This document shows, one piece after another, positions 1-11,665 of a stretch of 64,000 nt of DNA. Source of the DNA: Porphyra umbilicalis. Its lineage: Eukaryota; Rhodophyta; Bangiophyceae; Bangiales; Bangiaceae. The position numbers and the translations under genes were made by a program. The stretch covers positions 1 through 64,000 of the forward strand of contig KV919005.1 in assembly GCA_002049455.2 (NCBI GenBank). The letters are read 5' to 3'. The notes under the pieces were generated by a model. The model did not search any database, was not told where the DNA came from, and saw only the letters and a list, made by a program, of their open reading frames with translations. Each line of letters starts with the position of its first letter. The first letter of the stretch is position 1.

Positions 1-2634
1 CACGCGTCCGACCCGCCCCCTCTCCCAGTGTCTGCGGGGCCCTGTCAGGGGTGCGCCACGGCCAGAGGCGGCGGCGGGGGCGGCACCGGCGCCCGGTGGG
101 TCGACTCCTGGCGGTGGTCAACGCGGCGTGGGCGCAACCACGGCGCGGCAAGGCACCTGCTGGCGCGGGCGGGGAAGCCAACACGAAAGAGGTGCGGCGG
201 CGACAGGATGGTCTTCTGGGATGGACGAGCGGACCCGTGCCCGCATAGGAGGTGGGGGAGGCGTCCAAAAGATCCGCCCCTCGATCCTTTGCAGGTGATC
301 GGTCGAGAGGCTTCTAGAGAGGAAGCGCGAAAAACAAGGGCATGCTAGTGTCCCTGGCGCGTCCACCCAGGATGCGCCTCCCCCGACAGATAGAGACCAT
401 CAGACATAAGTCAGGCGGAGGAGAGGGAGCGCCTACTGCCAGCCTCACAGGGCGCGTGTCCCGCACGTGTCCCGCGCGTGGCCGGCACGCCCACACCCAA
501 CGCTCATCAGTCTGCAGGGGCGGCGCAGCCCACACCACGGCCGGCCGGGGCGTGACGGCGGCCGGCGGCGGTGGTGGGGGTGCGTCAGGGCGTCGAAAGA
601 GCGGGCGGAACCGGCGCCGGGAAGGTGGCCAGGCGTCGGGCAGGTGAGACCCTGGCGGGAGTTGACGCGGCGCCCCCGACGACGAGGTCACGGCACGGCA
701 GCGCGCGCGGGGTGACGCGGGCAGGGCGGCAGGGGCGGGTGGCGGCGGCCCGTCGTCTCGGAGGCACGTTGCCGGGCGGGGGGGGGAGCGGGCAGCCGCG
801 CCGTCGAGCGGCCGGCGAGTCGCCACGACGGACCCTGGTGGGGAGAGAGGCTTGTTGGGGCTGTCACCAGGGGAGAGGCGCTACAGTACCCCGGGGAGGG
901 CAGGCAACAGCGATGGTGGAGCAGCGGAAAAATCATTGGGGGTGGTTGGCCCGGTTTTCGGGGTTGTATCTCGAAAAAAACGACCCACGATGACACGTGG
1001 GCTACAAGAGATCGTGGGTGGGGCTACAAGAGATCGTGGGGGCTCCCTGGGGAGGTGTTGGGGGGGGGGGGGGGATTCGAGGGAATAGGGGGGTGCTGGG
1101 GGGGTGCTGGGGGGGGGTTGGGGGGGGGGTTGGAGGCCGGGTTGGGGGGGGGTTTGGTCGGGGGTCGGGGGAGCTCAGCAGCGTGCTAGGGGGGCTCGGG
1201 GGCGCAAATTGGCATTGTGGGCGGGTCGTCAATTTCGACGCACACTGGCCTGACACGTGCAGAGGAGCTGACGTGGCCGATACCATCGCCCCACCAGTGC
1301 TGTGTCAGTGCCGCACCGCACCCCACTCCTCGGCTACCGCGGCCGTCCCTGCCCTTCTCCCCACTGACAGCCCGTCGCCACTACAAGTGTTTCTCGTTTT
1401 GTGTGTTTTCCTGCCTGGTCGCCCACCCGGCCGCTGCCGACGTGTCATCTGCCAAGGAGGTCCTGCTGGACAAGAAGAGACGCGCGAAGATAGAATTCCC
1501 GTATTGTTTCCAGCTGGTCAGAAAGAACAGAGTACAGTATGGGAGACCGGCCGCAGTGCTGTTTCCAACAAAAAGCAATGGGAATCGCTATATGCAGGAA
1601 CAGAAGGCACATTCGGTATCCACAAGATGGGGCAGTGCCATAAAAATGCACGTGATCCATTGGACTGGCAAGTGTTGGCACTGCTTTGACGTACAATCCG
1701 GGACACTCCAGCAATGCGCTCCTAGTTTATTCTCGATGGCACGCGCACAGCGGTGGTTCGGTCCACCGGAGCAATCCACAGCAGGTGGCCAAATGCATCC
1801 CCCATGGCTGGCTACCGCCGCAACGGCGGGCACGACAACGGTGACCTCATGCTACTTCCACTCACGTGTGTGCCCCACCTAGGTCCTTCCCCCATTGTGC
1901 GAACGTATGAGCTATCACTTGCTCGTATACGAGGATCGGGAGGGGGGAGCTGTGAGACCATGGCGGCGTGCGGGCAGTGACCCTCGTCTCGGATTGACGG
2001 GGCCCATGGGAAGATCCTGCGCCAGAGGTTGTAGCTAATCGGCCGAAAAGCGACCATCAACAGACAATCAGATACTGTTCAGATGACAGCTTTCACTGGA
2101 CGTATGTTACTGAAGTCTCGTGGCAGGGTCGCTGCCTTGGGAGCCGTGTCGGTCAGGCGTCACGCGTTCTGAGGCCTCTCAATGGTAGTTGCATGCAAGG
2201 AGCTGCGGTTGTGTCGTGCTGTACTCAGGCTGCACATCGTCTCGACGTTGAATAGATAACTTTTGACCACTGGACCTGATTAGAGTATTCTACAAGATTC
2301 ACTCAGACCAACTTCGTTTCAAGCTCACATCGGTCGCGGGGCACGCGTGAAGGGCAGCAGGTAGGGTGTCATATGAGAATAAAGGAGCCCTTGTGGGACT
2401 ATTCTGAGCACACCGACGTGACCAGGGATTGTCCTCCATCCTACTTGAGCTCTTCGGTTGATTGTGACGTGGTGTTCTTTTTGGATCGGACGTCTGATAA
2501 AACGCGGAGGATGCCATGGACATGCCGAGCAGGCAAGGGCAACACGTCTTGGGACAGTAGGGTGTCAAAAACAAAAGTCGTGCGGCCCTTGACTTCATCA
2601 TTTCCTCTGGGTAAAGTGACGTCCCTGATCACGC
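1..2634. other. Flank without an assignable gene
   Basis: Bases 1-1200 are extremely GC rich. A short tandem duplication (unit ggctacaagagatcgtggg) sits at about 1000-1041 and is followed by an almost pure G tract to about 1190. From 1200 to 2634 the GC drops and only short, unrecognisable frames are seen on both strands. No domain, RNA gene or terminal repeat could be supported here. Confidence 0.5.
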
Positions 2635-3570
2635 CTATACAGTCAGAATGGACTGAAACTCACACCAACATGCTGTTTTGTACCGATATGTATCCAGCAA
2701 CAGTGCTTTTCCGCACATGCGAGCATTGCGTGAGAACCGCTGGCGCGGCGTGGCTGCGGTGCCCGCCGCGGGGCCGGCCGGCACCATCCCACCGGCGGCC
2801 CCGCCGGCGGCGGCGCCCCCCCCACCGCCCCCACCACCGCCGCCGCCGCCGCCGCCGCCACCCCCGTGACCGCCGACCGTCGATGAGCGGCGGCCGGAGC
2901 GGCCGCCCGCCCCCGCCCCCGCCCCCGCCGCGGAGCGGGTCACGATGGAGCCGCTCGCTAAAAAGACGGCCGGTTCGGGGGCGCTCCCCCCCCCCCCGGC
3001 ACGTCCGACCGGTAGAGCAGCACCACCCCCGACCGCAGCTCTGCATACGCAGCGTACGCCTTGGCCCGCCGCCCGCCGCCCGTCGCCGCACTCGCCGCCG
3101 CCGTCGTGGCGGCGGCGGCGCCGCCAAACCAGCCCCGCCGCGACGGCGGCGCCGGCGTTGCGGCCGTGGCGGCGGCCGCAGCGGCGGCGGACGCGGCGGC
3201 GGCCGCCGCCGCCGCAGGCGGCCCCACCCCGGGCGTCGCCGCCTCGGCGTCGAGGCGCAGCACCGTCCCGTCTGCCGCCGCGTCGGCGGGGAGGCGGGCC
3301 ACGAGCGCCAGCGGGTGCACCCCGTCGGCGTCACGAGGGGGGGCGGCGGCGGCCGCCCCGCGGCGGCGGCGACAGCCCCCGCCGGCGACGTGGCCGCCGC
3401 CGCCTTGGCGTCGGCGGCCCCGTCGGGGGGCTCCCCGCCGCCGCCCTTGGCCGAGGCGCCCCGCTTGGCGTCGGACACCGCGGAGCGGCTCGACTTGCGC
3501 GACGCGCGCCAGCCGCCGCGCTCGGTGGGGGCGGCCTTGGCGTCGGCGCCACCCCCGCCGCGGTCCCGCT
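2635..3570 (-). pseudogene. Host reading frame, downstream part, separated from its start by an LTR element
   Basis: Minus-strand frame rich in Ala, Gly and Pro that begins right at the LTR element's edge. If the element and one CCGCT copy are set aside, the frame runs on without a shift from the part at 13928-14473 (ERQR then DRGGGG), so the insertion appears to lie in a coding exon. Downstream the best-looking protein text (HPLALVARLPADAAADG, AYAAYAELRSGVVLLYRSD) is in a different frame, and the switches fall at a 7-G run (3337-3343) and a 12-C run (2986-2997). The ELRSGVVLLYRSD stretch vaguely recalls the second and third strands of a PH domain, but this is pattern resemblance only. The 3' end is not defined. 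Function unknown. Confidence 0.4.
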
Positions 3571-3955
3571 TGTGGTATTAATAAAGTTAGTTCAATTACC
3601 AGTGTACTGAGACCGACCGTAGCCAAGCAATAAAGCGAGTTCTATCGCCGTCGCAGCGAGGAAGAAGACCTTTTGTTGAAGGGCATCCGATGGGGAGCCG
3701 GGTGGTGCCCACGACGGCGACCCCGGACCCACGGTGGTTTAATACAAACAACGGCACTGGTCGATCGACCATCCGATCAAGCGATCGTAATGAGTGCCGG
3801 CAGACAGATAAGACAGGCAAGCAATAAAAAATAAACAATGCGGAAGTAACCCCCCAAAGGGCGTGCCACAAGCCGAGTCACACACATCCGTGGATTCGGC
3901 CAGTCAAGGGGGCTACTCGTGGCTAATTGCCAATTGGTAGCAGTGATATGCTACA
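3571..3955 (-). repeat. 3' LTR of the chromovirus
   Basis: 385-bp direct repeat of 13543-13927, about 99% identical, bounded by TG and CA on the element strand. The 5-bp target duplication CCGCT lies just outside at 3566-3570. Confidence 0.95.
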
Positions 3956-4374
3956 TACCTCCAACGCGAGATTCAAACTGTCCCGGTGAGATCCGAGGAT
4001 GGTGAAACCCGATTGGGCGATCGCGGCCCCTTACGGGCCCGCGCGGGCGCAGCCGCCCAGGCGGCGGGAGCCGTGGGGGGGGGGGGGCGCGCCGCCCAGT
4101 CCCGATTGGGGGGAGGTGGCGGTTCGCCGTCGTCGGTCGCGACCGTCCCGCCACACACGCGTGGGCGTGGGTGGCGGGCAGCTGACGCTGCGGGTTCGAC
4201 CGGCGCTTGCGCGTACGCGCGCCCTCGCAGGCGAGTCGGCGTCGGCGTCGGCGTGGTGGCCAGACGGCCGGTTGACAGGCGACGAGCGTCGGGGTTAAGA
4301 CCCGTTGGTGCGCGGGTGCGTCGTGCAACACGTGTTGGGGCAACCGTCTTCGGCGCCGAGTGGCGCCTCCTTCG

Positions 4375-4592
4375 TCGGGGGTTTGACTACCCCGACGACA
4401 CGGCGAAAGCCGGGACGCGGGTCCGTGGTGCCGAGCGTGGGGGTGGGGTTCACACCTCCAGGCCGGTTAGCACCGAGGCGTGCGCGCGGGGCAGCACCAG
4501 CTGGGTGGTGGTCGTCGTGACGGCAGGCGCCGCCCTCGTCGGGGTGTTGACTCCCCCGACGACACGGCGGAAGCCGGGGTGCGGGTCCGCGT
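4375..4592. repeat. Pair of 55-bp direct repeats near the chromovirus 3' LTR
   Basis: About 4375-4430 and 4537-4592 share the pattern CGTCGGGG.GTTGACT, CCCCGACGACACGGCG and AAGCCGGG with a few mismatches. They are spaced 162 bp apart. Confidence 0.7.
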
Positions 4593-4666
4593 TGTATCGG
4601 CACGGGGCCATCCCGTGTCTTCGTGCTCGCGCACAGGTCGCTGCCTAACGGCAAGGTTGAGTAGGG

Positions 4667-7061
4667 GTGCGCCGCCGCAAGGTGGCACACCGCGAGGTGG
4701 TGGGCCCGGTGAGTGTGGGTTTGCGCGGGGTGGGGGGGGCGGCGCGCACGGCGGCAAGGGCGGCAAGCCCGGCGGCGACGGCGGCAAGGGCGGCAAGCGC
4801 TGCGGCAAGGGCGGCAAGCGCGGCAAGCCCGGCGGCAACGGCGGCAAGGGCGGCAAGCGCTGCGGCAAGGGCGGCAAGCGCGGCAAGCCCGGCGGCGACG
4901 GTGGCAAGGGCGGCAAGCCCGGCAGCGACGGCGGCAAGGGCGGCAAGCGCTGCGGCAAGGGCGGCAAGCGCGGCAAGCCCGGCGGCGACGGCGGCCAGGG
5001 CGGCAAGCCCGGCAAGCCCGGCGGCGACGGCGGCAAGGGCGGTAAGCGCGGCCAGCCCGGCGGCGACAGCCAGGGTAAACACCCCCCGGACGGCCAACGC
5101 GATGGCGGATTCAGCCGCGATGGCGGTGGACGTCGGCGTTGCCGGTGGCGGTGAGGCCATCGACGGGGCGCATGCCGCCGCTGGTGGCCATCCGGACGTG
5201 GATTGCTCCGCGGACCCGGAGGTCTTGCGCCAGTTTTGGCCTCGCGGCTCGTACTACGTGCACGCCAACCCTGTGGAGGTCGTCGATGGGGTCCCGCGAG
5301 TCACCGACAACCGTCTGTACGAGATGTGCGTACGCAACCGCGCTCGTGCGCACACGCGCCGTGTTTACGCGCACTACGAGGCGTTGCCCGACTTCATCGA
5401 CGTGATGGCGCAAGCCGGGTTGCCGGACCACGCGGGCGACCGCGTGGCCGAGGTCCATGGGGACCCGTACTTTGGGAACCAGGGACCTCAGCGTCGTGTA
5501 TACGAGGTGATGTCGTTTTGCAACGAGGTCGTGCGTTACCAATTGCCCTTGCACCCGTTCCACCGTTTGGTGTACGCCAATGCGCTTATGTTCCCTGTGA
5601 AGGGTACAGAGTCGATCGAGGCGGCGGCCAACTCGTTTTGCCGCTTGCTGCGCAACTGGCCGAAGGCCGTCTTCCTCAAGCGGGCTCAAAGCCGAGGACC
5701 TTTCGGTCCCGTTCGGGCACGACTCCGGTCTGGAGCCGTACCTCGAGCAGCTCGCGCTGGTGAAGCACGAGGAGAACGACAACGTCGAGGATGACCGCAG
5801 TCCGCGGGTCACCGGGTTGCCGAACCCCTTTCGGCTGCCGATGTTCCCATCCGACCACCGTCGGGCCGCTGACACGCGCTTCTTTCGCGGTCGCGAGTTG
5901 ATGCCCACCGCGTGGGCGGCTGGATTTCTCCGTGCGCCACGGGCGTTCAACTTGTCCCGTTGGCTTCCGCCTATTCCGGACTGGGAGCCCCACACGGGGT
6001 TGTGGGTGGCGACCCCCGTGGTGGTGTCGTACATGGCGGATGCGTTGCGCAACGCCTACAGCTCCGTCTGGCAGGAGGTGTACTCCGAGTACTACTGCAA
6101 CTTAGTTGCTGCGTGGTTTCACACCCTGCAGGAGGACAAGCTCTTCGTCCACTTGGACACGAAGACGCTTCGTCATTTCGACGCGTTGGATACTTCCAAG
6201 TTGAAGGACGCGCCCGACGGCGAAGCCAAGTACGTCTTGTACGGCAAGATGCGTCAAGCCGTGACGGCGTTTCCCTGGCGGGAGGTCCTTAAGGACGTCG
6301 TCTGGCGCGACCGCGACTCCAGGGAAGCCCGTCAGGTGCGAGTCACGGTCGACCCGACCAAGGAGTACGGCTTTTGCCTTCGCCACCCTTGTGTCGATTT
6401 CGACTGGGCGTTGGACCCGAACGCGCCACTCCCGATGGCTCGAATTACTTCGAACCATCCCGGGGTGTGGCGTCGTGGTCGTCGGACCTGGGCTCACGCC
6501 GTTGGCGACGCCCGCGAGGGCCGCTACCGCCCGCGTTCACCGCGGCGCGATCGCTCGCCATCTCCGCCCCGGTCGGTGGATGCCACTTGGCCGACCCGCG
6601 CGTCGTCCACCGCGGCGGTTGCCTTGTTTGGGTCGGCGCGCGCGCGCGATGTACGCGCTCGCGCGCCCCGCGGGGCAGCCTTGTCGGCGGTGGCTAGCGC
6701 CTGGGTCGAGCAGATCGCAGGCTTGCGTACCGCTGTTGAGCGCGCGGACGGACGGGGTGTCGAGTCGGCTTTGTCCATTATTGGACAGGCCGTGGCTCGC
6801 GCCGTTGACGGCGAGGCCAACTACGGGCGCTTCGCCCAGCACCTCGAGGCTATCCAGCCAGAGGAGGAGGCCGCGCCGGCGCGCATCAACGCGCAGAGCA
6901 TACTTGGCCGTCGGACCCACGAGGGCGGAGGCCCGTCGACGGGGGTTCCGCACTCGGCGCGCAACACGCGTGCGCGTAGTGTCTCGCAGGAGTCGGCGGC
7001 CAGTGTTGGCGCGAGCCGCGATTCCCGCCGGGACTCGCGTCGTCGTGACGACGAGGAGTAG
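4667..7061 (+). other. Reading region antisense to the chromovirus, inside it; unknown function
   Basis: Plus-strand coding-like DNA inside the LTR element, opposite to gag-pol, convergent with the end of pol and 330 bases from it. It begins with the Ala/Gly-coded tandem repeat at 4740-5080. It continues with protein text that is not low complexity (YVHANPVEVVDG, LPLHPFHRLVYANALMFPV, FPWREVLKDVVWRDRDSRE). It ends in an Arg/Ser-rich tail (RPRSPRRDRSPSPP) and an acidic terminus. No family was recognised. It is not open as a single frame (about one break, or splicing). Some plant LTR elements carry antisense extra genes in this position; relation to those is not shown. Confidence 0.6.
4740..5080 (+). 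repeat. 60-bp tandem repeat within the chromovirus
   Basis: Units of about 60 bp built from GGCGGCAAG, with CGCTGCGGC and CCCGGCGGC variants; about five units, some shortened. All forward frames stay open. One reads as a collagen-like Gly-Gly-Lys/Gly-Lys-Pro series, another as an Ala-rich series. It lies at the start of the antisense reading region. Confidence 0.8.
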
Positions 7062-7391
7062 CGAGGTTCACTGTTCAGTGACTTGCTCGGTTGACCCCGG
7101 TGGGGGGGTGGGGTTGACAATGTCGGGGTCTTACGCCTTTTTAGGGTGTTGATGTTTCTTCGTCTTGTTGTTGTTTGTCGTTTGACATGTTTGTATCCAC
7201 TTCTCAGTTTTTCTGTTTATCGTCATAGCGATGAAGGAAGTGGCAGGCCATCATGGCCCATGTTGTGGGATTTGTATCCCTTGAGTCTGCTGATAAAAGC
7301 ACTTCGTACTCGAAACATGCACATATGGCAGTAGCGTACCAACTGGTGTTGGTCCATTGTGGTATTACCACGGTTGCTTCTTCTGTGGTTG

Positions 7392-10300
7392 TCACCAAGC
7401 GTCGAAGGACTGAGTCCAAGTGCTGCACCGGAGGTACCAGAAACCCGTTGGGGAGCACTGGTACGGGGGATCGCTCCCGATGAGTGTCGCCTGTGCGGAT
7501 TTCGGCCACACATATGTGTACGGGCCGTAAACACGGTTCAGCCGAGAGAAATGCCGCAAGGCAAGTTGGGGATCATACGCAAAGTTGCGCGTCATGGACG
7601 GCAGAGTGGACTTGAGCCACGCCACAGGAATTACTTCCTTAATTGCAACGTCGGTACTTGACTCTGTCCAAGAGACATCGGCATGGATAACTCCGTCACC
7701 GGTAACATGGACATGTTGGATAGTGGGTATCCACGTGGAGTCCATGACGATGTTGGCCACGGTTGTGAGCCCGGCCTGTCGGCGACTTCGTCGCGTTGGC
7801 GTTTGCCACTCGTACCCCGGTACATGCTTCTTCCTCTGTCGAAGGAAACGCACCACCAGGTTGCGGGGGAGGTTCTCCAGGGGTTCCCAGGTGTCGTCTT
7901 TCGACCCGTAGTCGAACCAGCGCACCTTAGCGCTATAGCTGTCACCCGTCTGGCGTAAGCCTAGGAGTTTGTCGATCACATACTCATCGGCAGTTGCCGG
8001 GGGTGACTTGCGTTGGTCTAGACCATCTAGCAGTGGGTGTGGAACCGTGTCCGTCGTCGTTGGACGAGGAGCTGGGGTGACATGGTCACTGCTGACGCGT
8101 TTCTCCTCGCCGTCAATGTCAATGACAAACGTGGAGGCGTCCGCGTCTGCGTCAACGACCACGAAGGGGCCAATGGCTTTGCTTTGCAGCTTGTTTTGCC
8201 GATCGTGGTTGGTCGTGTATACGTAGTCGCCGATCTTGACGTCCGCATTGCGGGTTGCGACCCGATGGTCGAAGTTACGTTTGTAACGTTGTTGCGTCTT
8301 ACGCAAGGCCTCGATCACGATGGGGATCTGCTTGCGTAGGCGGGCCATGAACTCGCGCTTGCGAGCTAGGGGTGACCCATCCTTGAGCGTTCCCTTATTG
8401 GTAAGCGGAGTGCCGGGGGCAAGTTGCGAACCGTGAGGTCGGGGATCCGCCTTGGGATAGCGAGCTCAAATGGGGCGATGCCCGTGACCGATGTGGTTGG
8501 CTACTATACGCATGGTGATTCCGGGAGTAGCTCATCCCATCGTGATGGGTCGTCGGCGACGTAGTGTCGCAGCTGCGTAGCCATGGTACGGTTGTACCGT
8601 TCAACTTGCCCATTGGTTTGGGGATGATACGCCGTGGTGCGAACCGTTTCAATGCCAAGCATTTTCATCAAGCGATGAAGAAGTTCGACATGAACTGGGG
8701 CCCTTGGTCCGATAGGATCCGGTCCGGTGGCCCGTAGGCTGACACCCACGCGTCGATGATGGCTGACGCCACTGACATAGCCGTGATTCGCCGCAAGGCG
8801 ACGCACTTGGTGAGCTTGGCGAAGCGGTCGGTGATAACCAAGATGAAGCGGTTGCCCTTCTTGGAGGCCGGGATGGGCCCAAAGATGTCAACGGATAGCT
8901 CCGTGAGAGGCTCGGTAGCCTGGAACAGGGTCAAGGGCGTGGTGTGTCGCCGCAAGGCGAGGCGGTTTTGCGCACACGTTGTGCATTTGGTGATGGTCGA
9001 ATGAATATCCGTCACCATTGAAGGCCAGTAGTATGCCTTACGCATTGTGTAATACATCCGGTTCATACCAGGATGGGCGGCCACGGTTGCGTGGTGCTCG
9101 AGGGTCAACACGCGTTCGCGTAGAGACTTTGGAATAACCAGTTGATTGCCGTAAGGCGCACGGCGGTACAGAGCGTGATGCTCATCGCGGAAGAAGGCCT
9201 TGGCCGTTCCGCGCTCCACGCGAGTGGACATCTCGACGCAGAAGTCGTCTGTTTGTTGTGCTTCGACAACATCGTCGAACTCCACCGGTTCCGGTGTGTC
9301 GGTACCCGTGTACCTCCCCGTTCTTAAGCCGTTGGCCGTCTCGGCCAATGCCAGACAAGGTATATCATCATGGATATCTTCTGGCGGAGCCACCGTAGAG
9401 GCGCGCGACAGGAAGTCGGGCAAGTGGTGCGATGCACCTGGTTTATAAACCATATCGAATGTGTATTCGGAAAGGCGAAGTCGCCATCGCATCAAGCGTC
9501 CGCTTGAGTCGGTCGTGCTGTAGATCCAGCTAAGTGCTTGGTGATCCGTTCGGATGAGGAACCGTTGTCCGTCGAGGAAGTGCCTCAACTTGAGGACAGC
9601 CCACACGACGCCGAGGCATTCTCGCTCCGTGGTGGAGTAGTTTTGCTCTGCAGCAGTGAGTCCTCGGCTCCAATACCCGACAGGGTGAAGCAGTTCGCCC
9701 GGCTCCTCTTGGAGGAGGGTACAACCAACTTGGTCGGCGCATGCGTCCACGTCAACGACGAGCTTCCGATTGGCCTTCGGCAAGGCAAGTACCGGTGGGC
9801 ACAACAGTGCGTTGCGAAGGTCCTCGAAGGCGGCGATAGCCACGTCCGTCGGTGGTGGTAAATCCGGTGGGATCTCGGCCCTAGTCAGGGCGTTCAGGGG
9901 CTTTGCTCGTTTGGCAAAGTCTTTGACAAACCGTCGATAGACGTTGCACATGCCCAAGAAGCTTTTCAGCTGGGTCTTTGTGGTTGGGAACTTGGCATGC
10001 TTCAGAGCATCCACGTTCTTGTTGTGCACGTGCAGTTGCCCGGGGCGGACAATGTGTCCTAGGTACTCGACCTCATCGGAGAACCACGTGCACTTTTCCA
10101 AGTTGAGGGTGACCCCGGCTTCGCGGAGACGGTGAAGAACCGTGTCAACGTCTTTGACGTGTTGTTCCGCGTTTGCGGAGAAGATGATGACATCGTCTAA
10201 GTAGACAAGGCATATCTGCCACTTCAAACCCGAGAGGATAATATCCAACGCGCGCTGAAAGGTAGCGGGCGCGTTGTCAAGCCGAACGGCATGGATAACC

Positions 10301-11660
10301 AGTGGTATATACCACAATGCGTTGTGAACGCTGTCTTCTCTTGGTCTTCCTTGCGTAAGGGTACTTGCCAGTACCCCGCGGTGCAGTCGAGAGACGTGAA
10401 CACCTGGGCATCTCCCAAGGAGTCGAGGCAGTCCTCCATCCGAGGCAAGGGATAAGCATCCTTCTTGGTGATGTTGTTTAACCGACGATAGTCGACACAG
10501 AATCGGGCTTTGCCGTTCTTCTTTGGTACAATTACCACGGGGCTTGCCCAAGCACTATGGCTAGGGGCAATGACGTTGAGCTTCAACATCTTGTTGATCT
10601 GATCAGCGATGATCTGCCGTTTGAACGGCCCGGTTCGGTAGGGTTGGGCCCGTATGGGCAGAGCGTCGGGAGGAGTGACGATGGCGTGCTCCGTAGCACG
10701 GATGACGCCAAGGGTTCCATCCCACATAGACGAATGCGTCTTCAGCATGTCTCGAATCTGCTTGTGCAGGTACTCGGGTGCCTCACTGAGGTCGAGGTCC
10801 TCGAGTGGGTCACGACTCGCGTCGTCCGATGAGTTATCGGTTCCACCCTTTGGGGTGTTGTCATCCAAGACGGCGGAAAGCATCGGCCCTTGGTAGGGTT
10901 CTGCAAACCCCAAGGTAGAGTTCTTGCGAACAATGACTTGGTCCTTGCCGAAGTTGCATAACTTGACCAGGAATGGTTCGTCCGGTTTGACGATGGCGAT
11001 GCCGCGGGCGACTGCCATGGACTTGTGTCGGCACAACCGAATGTTCGGTGTGATGGTAACCATACCAGGCGTGTCGCACGTGGCCATGATCCACTCCTCC
11101 TTGTGTCCGTTGACACGCACCTGTTTGCAGGCTCGAACCCGAGCGGGTTTATCTTGCCAGTGGCGGTCCCACGCGCTGTCGTTAAGACAAGCTAAGATCG
11201 GCGTTGGCCGAGGTTGCTCTTCCGTGCATCGCACGTGCTCTTGCCAGACGATCTTGCGCAAGCGCGGCAGAATGCCCTCGATGTTTTGTTCAATGAACTC
11301 GGTGCCAAGAATGCACGGGACTGACAAGTTGTCGGCAACGAGGAATCGGTCAAATAGACGCACACCTCCGGTGTCTACATACAGATGTATGGCATACTTC
11401 GTCACAAGACGATTGTTGTTTGCATCTCGGATGCGCGGAAGCGTAGTCAACTCTTCGGCGTAAGCCATCCAGTTCGAAGGGAGAACACTAGTTCGCACTA
11501 TGTTCACCCCGGCGCCCGTGTCTAAGACAGGGCGGCAACTTCGCATTACGCGCAGGCATGGGCCTAACGTGGCTGCGATCTCATAGTGCCGAAGGGCACG
11601 ACGTAAGAGTCTTGTCACCGTACGCTTTCGCGTTCCGCCGGGCAACCCCAAGTCGGGCAC
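7392..11660 (-). pseudogene. Pol region of the chromovirus (PR-RT-RH-IN-chromodomain), broken
   Basis: Domains in order on the minus strand: retropepsin with LDTGAG near 11.52 kb; reverse transcriptase with FCVDYRRLN and the catalytic LVYLDDV box near 10.2 kb; RNase H (VDVDACADQVG, about 9.77 kb onward); integrase with an HHCC finger (HP..NRMYYTM.KAYYWP, C..C) near 9.0 kb and a catalytic core starting at LSVDIFGPIP; chromodomain (LRQTGDSYSAKVRWFDYG, DDTWEPLENL) at about 7.82-7.98 kb. The chromodomain places it in the chromovirus branch of Ty3/Gypsy. The region is not open as one frame; about three or four breaks are present. Confidence 0.9.
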
Positions 11661-11665
11661 CCGGC

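Noticed and set aside
1-12. CACGCGTCCG at the very start as cloning adaptor remnant
   Set aside because: It matches part of a known adaptor, but ten GC-rich bases at an arbitrary window edge are not enough.
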